DNA of 12,604 nucleotides, taken from assembly GCA_016780945.1 (NCBI GenBank), contig JADHKY010000024.1, positions 1 through 12,604 of the forward strand, read 5' to 3'. Below are positions 5,758 to 11,487 of the stretch, one piece after another. The notes beneath the pieces were generated by a model. The model was not told the DNA's origin. It did not search any database and saw only the letters and a program-made list of their open reading frames with translations. The stretch comes from Aquiluna sp. (lineage in GTDB: Bacteria > Actinomycetota > Actinomycetes > Actinomycetales > Microbacteriaceae). Position numbers and translations under genes: made by a program. Within the stretch, counting starts at the first letter, position 1, and each line of letters starts with the position of its first letter.

Positions 5758-7871
5758 TAGATCTCCTCGATCTCGATCAGTAGTGCGTTTTCTGGATTCA
5801 TGATTGGGCTTCTAAGTCCCACTGTTCTAAGTGCCTCACCGGTCATCTTGACCCCGGCAAACCAAGCGACATTGGTGCGCTGGGTGAAAGCTGGCTCACC
5901 AGCGGGGAAGGCGGCCTTAGCAAGGTAGTTCTTCTTTGGATCCAGCCCCTCAAAACAAATAGCGTTCGGCCGAGAGCCCGCTTGACCTGCGAGCGTAACC
6001 CACGCAAATAGCGCACGCGAGCGGTCTTGCGAAACAACACCGTGAACAAAACTGGCGTCATCTGTTTGCTCAACGCGAATCATCTTGCCGGTGTGCAACA
6101 GCTCTCGGTTGGCCTTGTAGTACTGACTCCAAGTAGCCAGTAGCTTGCGCTCCTCAGTAGTGGTCTTGGTAACGTCCCACTCAAGACCGGCATGGCCAAA
6201 GAGCGCAGTGATGGCCCGAAAGCTAAGCGAGTGCACCCGGCCGGTGGTATGAGACTGCGTAGGTCCGATGTGGCTTCCCAGCATCTCGGGTGGTATCGCA
6301 ATCTGGGTGTAGCGCTGAATAAATTGCCGCTCGAGCGCGTCATTACAGTCCGAGGTCCAGAACCTATCCGCAACCTGAGCCATACCCAGGTCGATTCGGC
6401 CACCACCCGATGAACAGGACTCAATCTCAAAGCCTGGGTGGCGCCTCTTCAGCTCTGCAAAGAGTTCATAGATAGCCAGGGTCTGCTTGTGGACAGCTGG
6501 GCGATCATTGCTCGCGGGCTCAAGCAGGAACTTGTTGTGATCCCACTTGATGTAGGCAATGTCATAGTCACTGAGAACCTTGTCGACCGCTTCGAGAATG
6601 TAACTAAATGCGTCGGGATTTGTAAGGTCAACAACGAGTTGCCGTCTTCCCTCCGGTGGCACGCGGTCTCCGACCTTGAGAATCCAATCCGGATGTGCCC
6701 TATAAACATCGCTGTCGGGGTTCAGCATCTCCCCCTCAAACCAGAGCCCAAACTCCATTCCCGAGGCCTTGACCTTCTCAATGAGAGCCCCGAGACCCTC
6801 CGGCCAAACCTCATCGGACATCTGCCAATCACCAAGACCCTTGGTGTCGTCTCGCCTCGAGCCGAACCAACCATCGTCCAAAACGAAGCGCTCAACGCCA
6901 ATCTCCTGGGCGACATCGGCAAGCTCAGAGAGCTTCTCGAGGTTGTGATCGAAATACACAGCCTCCCAAACGTTCAAAGTGAGAGGCCTGGGCCTGATGT
7001 TTGAAGGGTGCTCTTTTCTGCCCCTGAGCCAGCTATAGCTGCGGTCAGAGATGCCGTCGATACCCTCCGCGGAGTGAATCGCATAGACGCTAGGTGCACT
7101 GTGAGTTTCACCGGCTTCGAGAATGACCTCTCCTGGAAGCAGCAGCTCACCAGCAGAGATGTAGGTTCTCCCGGACTGGTGTCTTTCAACCGAGTGCCGA
7201 GAGTTCCCCGAGAACCCAACGCCCATCGACCAGACCTCTCCGAGCTGGTAATTTGCTCCCTTGGTCATCGCAAGCTGCAAGATCGTATAGTCATGGCTCG
7301 AGCGACCCTCGCGCTCTTCGCGAACCCAAGTCCCTGGCTGGATTTGCCTGCGATGTGGCTGACGCTCCTTCACCCAGCGCCCTGCAAAATCCATCGACTC
7401 ACAAGCGCTGTCAGGTAGCGGCAGGAACACCTCGAGAGCCTCAAGCGAGTAACTCTCGCTCCCTAGGTTCTTAACCTCTTGGCGAATCTCCAAAACTCCA
7501 GAACCGACAAAAACGAAACTTGCCTTGACCTCAAGACCCGCACGCTCGTCTCGGCTGATGGCAACCATGGAGGACTCCGTCAAAGCCACGTCAACAAGCT
7601 CAAAAAGCTGCGAGAAGTCTTTACCTAGGCGGTGACCCAAAAGCGCCGGACGCGAAATAAAGCCGCGAGCGTTTTCTCGCCATATCCCCTCGAAGTGATG
7701 CTCATCTAACTCTGCATGAGCGGCGGGTTGAACGCTTGCGGCCCTGAGCTGATCGACCGCTTGATTCCCAAGGTCACTGCCCCAGTGCAGGATCTGCGGG
7801 GTGGAGGATGAAAAATCAAAAATGACCTGAGTGCCTGCCTGGGCAATGCTGGCGGTCTTGGGGAGAGTCAC
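5757..7871 (-). CDS. alpha-galactosidase, glycoside hydrolase family 36
   Basis: The 704-residue protein has the GH36 plan: an N-terminal beta-sandwich (about 1-285), a TIM barrel (about 295-620) and a C-terminal beta domain. Markers are FVLDDGWFGSRRDD at 329-342, YIKWDHNK at 440-447 with Asp444 as nucleophile, SCSSGGGRIDLG at 485-496, and WTSDCNDALERQ at 505-516 with Asp508 as acid/base. These fit retaining alpha-galactosidases cleaving melibiose, raffinose-family sugars or galactomannan side chains. There is no signal peptide, so it is cytoplasmic. The usual WFEPEM reads WFEGEM here (377-382), a Pro-to-Gly change near the active site. The start is GTG 7871, preceded by GAGGTAGG. It is the first gene of the operon with the GH42 enzyme and is divergent from the DeoR regulator. 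Confidence 0.93.
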   Translation of the reverse strand: MTLPKTASIAQAGTQVIFDFSSSTPQILHWGSDLGNQAVDQLRAASVQPAAHAELDEHHFEGIWRENARGFISRPALLGHRLGKDFSQLFELVDVALTESSMVAISRDERAGLEVKASFVFVGSGVLEIRQEVKNLGSESYSLEALEVFLPLPDSACESMDFAGRWVKERQPHRRQIQPGTWVREEREGRSSHDYTILQLAMTKGANYQLGEVWSMGVGFSGNSRHSVERHQSGRTYISAGELLLPGEVILEAGETHSAPSVYAIHSAEGIDGISDRSYSWLRGRKEHPSNIRPRPLTLNVWEAVYFDHNLEKLSELADVAQEIGVERFVLDDGWFGSRRDDTKGLGDWQMSDEVWPEGLGALIEKVKASGMEFGLWFEGEMLNPDSDVYRAHPDWILKVGDRVPPEGRRQLVVDLTNPDAFSYILEAVDKVLSDYDIAYIKWDHNKFLLEPASNDRPAVHKQTLAIYELFAELKRRHPGFEIESCSSGGGRIDLGMAQVADRFWTSDCNDALERQFIQRYTQIAIPPEMLGSHIGPTQSHTTGRVHSLSFRAITALFGHAGLEWDVTKTTTEERKLLATWSQYYKANRELLHTGKMIRVEQTDDASFVHGVVSQDRSRALFAWVTLAGQAGSRPNAICFEGLDPKKNYLAKAAFPAGEPAFTQRTNVAWFAGVKMTGEALRTVGLRSPIMNPENALLIEIEEI

Positions 7872-7911
7872 TTACCTACCTCGAAACATTCGTTGTCTCT
7901 AGTTTGAATAC

Positions 7912-7945
7912 GTTACTGGGCGGAGTAAAGACTCCGCCCAGTAAC
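7912..7945 (-). other. perfect 15-bp inverted repeat with 4-nt loop in the galactosidase leader
   Basis: GTTACTGGGCGGAGT (7912-7926) is followed by AAAG and then its exact reverse complement (7931-7945). The structure ends 40 nt before the GTG of the alpha-galactosidase. Neither side is followed by a T-run, so it is not a classical terminator. As RNA it would be a very stable hairpin in the 5' leader; as DNA it is a 34-bp dyad that a dimeric protein could bind. Confidence 0.85.
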
Positions 7946-7949
7946 TACT

Positions 7950-7965
7950 CAATTGCTATTCAATT
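7950..7965. repeat. TCAATT direct repeat, candidate DeoR-family operator
   Basis: TCAATT occurs at 7950-7955 and 7960-7965, exactly one DNA turn apart. A minus-strand GATAAT (7968-7963), a possible -10 for the GH36 operon, overlaps the second copy. DeoR-family repressors often use short repeats, so this may be where the neighbouring regulator binds. This is inferred. Confidence 0.3.
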
Positions 7966-7984
7966 ATCAGCGCCCCACCGAGGC

Positions 7985-7994
7985 CAGGCGCCTG
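7985..7994. other. 10-bp palindrome CAGGCGCCTG
   Basis: This perfect palindrome sits in the GC-rich part of the divergent region. It may be a regulator site. In GC-rich DNA such a short palindrome can occur by chance. Confidence 0.25.
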
Positions 7995-8183
7995 TCCGCT
8001 CGCCCGAACCCAGTCACTGATGTTGGACCCACTGCTGAACCCAAATGATTAGGTATGAACGAACTTAGGCAATAATCCCAAACTTTTCGAAATAAAAACG
8101 ACAAAAGTAATCATTCCGTTAGTAACAAAACGGCCATATTCGCAAAAACCTAGTTATCTTTTTTAGTCAGGAGGCGGTAAACA

Positions 8184-8954
8184 ATGCTCGCAGCGCAGCG
8201 AAAAGCCCGGATTTTGGAGGAGGTCGGCACCTCAGGTGCCAGGCGTATCTCCGATCTTGCCGCAGCGCTAGAGGTGTCCGAGGTAACAATTCGCCGGGAC
8301 GTCGAGGCTCTTGCAGCCCAAGGCCTGGTCGACAAGGTTCATGGCGGAGTAACTGCCAACACACTCTCCTCGACCGTCGAACCTCCGTTTGCAGCAAACT
8401 CCATGAAGGAGCAGGCCGCCAAGGATGCCATGGCAGCTCTCGCCGCCGAAATGGTAAGGCCCGCAATGGCGGTTGCCCTAATGGGAGGCAGCTCGGTCTA
8501 TGCGCTGGCAAAGAGACTGCGAGAGGTGCCCTCGCTAACCATCGTTACAAACTCGGTCCCGATTTCAGACCTATTCGCTCAAAAGCCCAGGGCTGACCAG
8601 ACGGTTGTTCTGACCGGTGGAGTAAGGACTCCAACCGACTCTTTAGTTGGCAACATCGCGGGTGAGGTGTTCTCGAGGTTCAATCTCGACATTGTTTTCA
8701 TGGGAACCCACGGCATGGACCCAGAGTTTGGCTTTAGCTCGCCAAACCTCGTGGAGGCAGAGACCAACCGCGAGGTGATCAGGCGCAGTGCAAAGTTTGT
8801 GGTTCTAGCCGACCACTCGAAGTGGGGGGTCAAGGGCTTTAGCTCCTTTGCCGGATTCGACACAGCCGATGTGGTCATAACCTCTCATGGGCTTGGTTCA
8901 AAGCAGCTGCAACTGCTGCGCTCAAAGGTCAAAGAGGTCTTGGTAGCGAGCTAG
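8184..8954 (+). CDS. DeoR/GlpR-family transcriptional regulator
   Basis: The 256-residue protein begins with a winged helix-turn-helix: QRKARILEEV, then RISDLAAALEVSEVTIRRDVEAL at 21-43, then VHGG at 52-55, the DeoR-family N-terminal signature. The remainder is the DeoR C-terminal sensor domain: TIVTNS at 119-124, LTGG at 143-146, FMGTHGMDPEFGF at 172-184 and VVLADHSKWG at 206-215. This domain normally binds a phosphorylated sugar that releases the repressor. The phosphate-site loop, usually D-x-G-T/S-T, reads MGGSS at 100-104, so effector binding may differ. AGGAGG at 8169-8174 lies 9 nt before the ATG. Being divergent from the alpha/beta-galactosidase operon, it probably controls that operon and itself in response to a galactose-derived metabolite; that role is inferred from position. 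Confidence 0.9.
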   Translation: MLAAQRKARILEEVGTSGARRISDLAAALEVSEVTIRRDVEALAAQGLVDKVHGGVTANTLSSTVEPPFAANSMKEQAAKDAMAALAAEMVRPAMAVALMGGSSVYALAKRLREVPSLTIVTNSVPISDLFAQKPRADQTVVLTGGVRTPTDSLVGNIAGEVFSRFNLDIVFMGTHGMDPEFGFSSPNLVEAETNREVIRRSAKFVVLADHSKWGVKGFSSFAGFDTADVVITSHGLGSKQLQLLRSKVKEVLVAS

Positions 8955-9514
8955 AGCTTCAGCGAATATAAATAGCTGCCTATTGGCCTACCAAACCTCA
9001 CCGCCACATCCGCTAGGTGGCCCTGCTCCAAAAAGCCATGCTTCTTATGCAGGGCGATAGACGCGTGAGCCCCGCGGTCGGCAATGACCGCGATGATCTC
9101 CTTGATGCCCGATTGCCGGCAGCGCTCAATTAGCTCAGCGAATAGTCTGCTGCCGAGTTTCTTGCCGGTGGCCGCGGCCGCTAGGTAAATGGAGTTCTCG
9201 ACAATTTTTAGGTAGCTGGTCTTCTGGCGCCAGGGTGCAACATAGGCAAAACCCAACACCTGCTCTCCCCTTGCGAGCACTATGAAGGGCAGCGAATTCT
9301 TAGTCAGTAGCTGGTAGATGTCCTGCCAGTAGCCAAGGTCAAGGGGCTTGTCATCAAAGGTGATGACGGTGTTTTGAATGAAGAAGTTGTAGATGTCCCT
9401 AACCTGCGGCATATCCTGCTCGAGAGCATCGCGAATTACCACCGGAGTCTGAGGCTCCTCGGGGTTCTGCCTCAGTTTGCGAACCAGTCGCCACCGGGTT
9501 TCGGAATCAACCAC
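8951..9514 (-). CDS. GNAT-family N-acetyltransferase, phosphinothricin acetyltransferase-like
   Basis: From GTG 9514 the protein has 187 residues. The GNAT domain starts at about residue 25 with VVIRDALEQDMPQVRDIYNFFI, then NTVITFDDKPL, VLGFAYVAPWR, YLKIVENSIYL and LHKKHGF. This order is that of the Pat/Bar/MddA group, which acetylates phosphinothricin or methionine sulfoximine and related compounds; the true substrate is unknown. The acetyl-CoA loop reads ATGKKLGSRL where R/Q-GKGIG is usual, a mild deviation. A TTG at 9526 would add 4 residues, but GTG 9514 has a GGAG 6 nt upstream and overlaps the ung stop as TAGTG, so it is preferred and coupled to ung. Its TAG stop and that of the convergent DeoR gene share the palindrome CTAG. 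It has about 25 extra N-terminal residues of unclear role. Confidence 0.82.
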   Translation of the reverse strand: MVDSETRWRLVRKLRQNPEEPQTPVVIRDALEQDMPQVRDIYNFFIQNTVITFDDKPLDLGYWQDIYQLLTKNSLPFIVLARGEQVLGFAYVAPWRQKTSYLKIVENSIYLAAAATGKKLGSRLFAELIERCRQSGIKEIIAVIADRGAHASIALHKKHGFLEQGHLADVAVRFGRPIGSYLYSLKL

Positions 9515-10152
9515 TAGCGGCTCCAATCAATCGGCTCACATCCCAACTCTAGAAGTGCTTTGTTACAACCAGAAAAAGGTTTTGACCCAAAGAACCCTCG
9601 GTATGAGGAAAGCGGAGAGGGATGCGGAGAGCTGATGACCTTTGCAGCACCAAGTTCCGGAACAAGCTCCTGCGCCTTCGCCCCCCACAAAATCGCAACC
9701 AGCCTGCCCTTATTAACTCTTACCAGGTAGCGGCAAGCGGCAGTGGTGAAACGGTCCCAACCAAGTAAAACGTGAGCTGCAGTCTGATTTTCCAGTGTGC
9801 TTAGGTGGCGATTTAGCAGCATCACGCCTTGAAGAGACCAGCTCTCAATAAAGCCATCGCGCACTATTCCAAGATCGCTCTCAAGCTCCAAAAGAATATT
9901 TCTAAGGCTAGGAGGAGGCTTTGTTCCCTCTGGGACTGCAAATGCAAGGCCGGTTGCGTGGAGGGGATTTGGATACGGATCCTGACCAACAATCAAGACT
10001 CGATAGTGCTCAGGAGCCTGCTCAAAAGCCCTAAACAACCGCTCCCTTTTAGGTGTGATTCCTTCTTTGGGAAGAGCAGCCAGAATCTCATCCAAAACCC
10101 CAGCCTGCTCATCGAAGAGGGGCTGCCAGGACGGGTGGATGGAATCGAGCAT
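9514..10152 (-). CDS. ung: uracil-DNA glycosylase, family 1
   Basis: The 212-residue enzyme removes uracil from DNA, starting base-excision repair of deaminated cytosine. Motif A is GQDPYPNPLHATGLAFAV at 56-73, with catalytic Asp58; the Pro after GQDPY is typical of actinobacterial Ung, where E. coli has His. LLNRHLS at 112-118 supplies the uracil-recognition Asn114. HPSPLSSYRGFFGSKPFS at 177-194 is motif B, with catalytic His177 and the DNA-minor-groove loop. Length and order fit the family, slightly short at the N-terminus. No ribosome site precedes ATG 10152, but TACTAT (10164-10159) ends 6 nt upstream, which suggests a leaderless mRNA. It is cotranscribed with the GNAT gene and divergent from the M20 amidohydrolase. 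Confidence 0.96.
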   Translation of the reverse strand: MLDSIHPSWQPLFDEQAGVLDEILAALPKEGITPKRERLFRAFEQAPEHYRVLIVGQDPYPNPLHATGLAFAVPEGTKPPPSLRNILLELESDLGIVRDGFIESWSLQGVMLLNRHLSTLENQTAAHVLLGWDRFTTAACRYLVRVNKGRLVAILWGAKAQELVPELGAAKVISSPHPSPLSSYRGFFGSKPFSGCNKALLELGCEPIDWSR

Positions 10153-10158
10153 GAGCCA

Positions 10159-10164
10159 ATAGTA
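10159..10164 (-). promoter_or_regulatory. candidate -10 element for leaderless ung
   Basis: On the minus strand TACTAT fits TANNNT, and six bases (TGGCTC) separate it from the ATG of ung. Transcription would therefore begin at the A of the start codon. The lack of a Shine-Dalgarno supports this. No good -35 is seen. Confidence 0.45.
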
Positions 10165-10201
10165 AAAGTGCGAAGATAAGTGCAGAGCTTAAGGAGCAAA
10201 G

Positions 10202-11398
10202 ATGCTTGATTCAAAGGCCTTGCTGGCGGAAGCGGCAGGATGGGCCCAAACCCTTATCGGTATTAGGCGAGAGCTGCACCAAATCCCCGAGTTCGCCCTG
10301 GACCTACCCAAGACTCAGGCAAGAATCCTTGCGGCGATTGAAGGCCTCGGAGAGATAACCCTCGGCAAGGACCTGACCTCGATCGCTCTTGTGATCCGCG
10401 GCGGCAAGCCTGGACCAACCGTCTTACTCAGAGCCGATATGGACGCCCTCAAAGTTGAAGAGGAGACCGGGCTGGAGTATGCCTCAACCAATGGCTTCAT
10501 GCATGCCTGCGGTCACGACCTGCATATGGCAGGCGCCATAGGCGCAGCTCAGATTCTGGCAAGTCATAAAGACGAGCTCAATGGTGATGTGCTGATTTGG
10601 TTCCAGCCGGGCGAAGAGGGTCATCACGGCGCCGACGTAATGATTGAGGAGGGCATGCTTGAGCTAACGGGCTCCAGGCCCGTTGCAGCCTATGGCCTGC
10701 ACGTTTTTACCTCGCTGCCTCTAGGTGCGATTGCATGCAAGCCAGGTCCACTGATGGCATCCGCCGGTGACCTGCACGTCACCTTCCACGGCTCCGGCGG
10801 TCACGGCTCGATGCCCTGGCTCAGCAAAGACCCCGTAACCCCGATGGTCGAGGCAATAACGGCGCTGCAAAACCTAATCAATAAGAGCTTCGATCAGTTC
10901 GACCCGGTAATTCTCAACGTCGGTTGGATCCGCGCTGGCGACGATGCCACCACCAATGTCATTGCGGACTCAGCAAGCTTCGGTGCCACCGTCAGAACCT
11001 TCTCCGAGGTAAACACCAAAAAGCTTCACGAACTGGCCCCCAAACTAATCCACTCGATAGCAGACGGGTTTGGACTGAGCGCTGAGGTCGAATTCGGACG
11101 CGCCACCAAAGTGCTGATGAACGATCCAGCCAGTGTCGAAAGGGTTGAGAGAGTGGCAAAGAGCCTGGTGGGTGAAGCGGGATATGTTCCGATGCAAAAC
11201 CCGATCGCAGGGGGCGAGGACTTTGCATCAATTGTTGCGGAAGTGCCGGGAGCATTTGTTTTCGTTGGCGCCTGCCCGCCCGAGATCGACTACCAAACAG
11301 CACCGACAAACCACTCGGCGAAGGCTACATTTGATGACTCCGTGCTGCCGCTATGCTCGGCCCTACTGGTCTCGCTTGCGATGGAGCACCTGGGCTAA
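10202..11398 (+). CDS. M20D-family metal-dependent amidohydrolase/carboxypeptidase (hippurate or N-acyl amino acid hydrolase type)
   Basis: The 398-residue cytoplasmic enzyme has the M20D layout: a catalytic domain split around an inserted dimerisation domain (about 185-300). Metal and catalytic motifs are RADMDAL at 77-83, HACGHDLHMA at 101-110 with Cys103 and His105, QPGEEG at 135-140 with Glu138/Glu139, GLHV at 165-168 with His167, and NHSA at 370-373 with His371. GGHGS at 199-203 lies in the lid domain and GGEDF at 337-341 is near the active site. Such enzymes hydrolyse N-acyl amino acids, hippurate, auxin conjugates or N-acetyl-diaminopimelate; the substrate cannot be fixed from sequence alone. 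AAGGAG at 10191-10196 lies 5 nt before ATG 10202. Only 49 bp separate it from the divergent ung gene. The start of MetY follows after 89 bp. Confidence 0.92.
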   Translation: MLDSKALLAEAAGWAQTLIGIRRELHQIPEFALDLPKTQARILAAIEGLGEITLGKDLTSIALVIRGGKPGPTVLLRADMDALKVEEETGLEYASTNGFMHACGHDLHMAGAIGAAQILASHKDELNGDVLIWFQPGEEGHHGADVMIEEGMLELTGSRPVAAYGLHVFTSLPLGAIACKPGPLMASAGDLHVTFHGSGGHGSMPWLSKDPVTPMVEAITALQNLINKSFDQFDPVILNVGWIRAGDDATTNVIADSASFGATVRTFSEVNTKKLHELAPKLIHSIADGFGLSAEVEFGRATKVLMNDPASVERVERVAKSLVGEAGYVPMQNPIAGGEDFASIVAEVPGAFVFVGACPPEIDYQTAPTNHSAKATFDDSVLPLCSALLVSLAMEHLG

Positions 11399-11399
11399 A

Positions 11400-11416
11400 G
11401 TTACCTCCTGTTACCT
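11400..11416. repeat. GTTACCT direct repeat upstream of metY
   Basis: GTTACCT occurs at 11400-11406 and 11410-11416, one helical turn apart, just after the M20 stop and 72-88 nt before the metY start. It may be a regulator site for metY. The 89-bp gap holds no visible riboswitch or terminator. Confidence 0.3.
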
Positions 11417-11422
11417 GCAAGA

Positions 11423-11453
11423 TTGCCCGTCCATGCGCAATCCTTCATAGTTT
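11423..11453 (+). promoter_or_regulatory. weak candidate metY promoter
   Basis: TTGCCC (11423-11428) and TAGTTT (11448-11453) are spaced by 19 bp and would start transcription near 11460. The spacing is long, so the call is tentative. The GTTACCT repeat lies just upstream of the -35, where an activator could bind. Confidence 0.3.
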
Positions 11454-11487
11454 TACCAATTACTTCTTTACCCAAGGAAAGACGGAA

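Larger units (their letters stand above)
7872..8183. promoter_or_regulatory. 312-bp divergent control region between GH36 and the DeoR regulator
   Basis: No convincing gene is found here. From left to right it holds a perfect 15-bp stem-loop (7912-7945), a TCAATT direct repeat (7950-7965), a GATAAT hexamer on the minus strand (7963-7968), a CAGGCGCCTG palindrome (7985-7994) inside a GC-rich block, and then an AT-rich stretch (about 8085-8165) leading to the regulator's ribosome site. It should contain both promoters and the operator of the galactosidase locus. No strong -35/-10 pair was found for either gene. Confidence 0.6.

Noticed and set aside
6438..7004. 188-codon plus-strand open frame
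   Set aside because: It is fully antisense to the GH36 catalytic barrel, shows no recognisable domain and has no ribosome site. The GH36 motifs on the other strand are unmistakable.
8019..8051. 10-codon ORF (MLDPLLNPND) as a leader peptide in the divergent region
   Set aside because: It has no ribosome site and no attenuator-like structure follows it; likely chance.
9515..9526. TTG start for the GNAT gene
   Set aside because: GTG 9514 has a well-spaced GGAG and the classic TAGTG coupling with ung; the TTG overlaps the GGAG itself.
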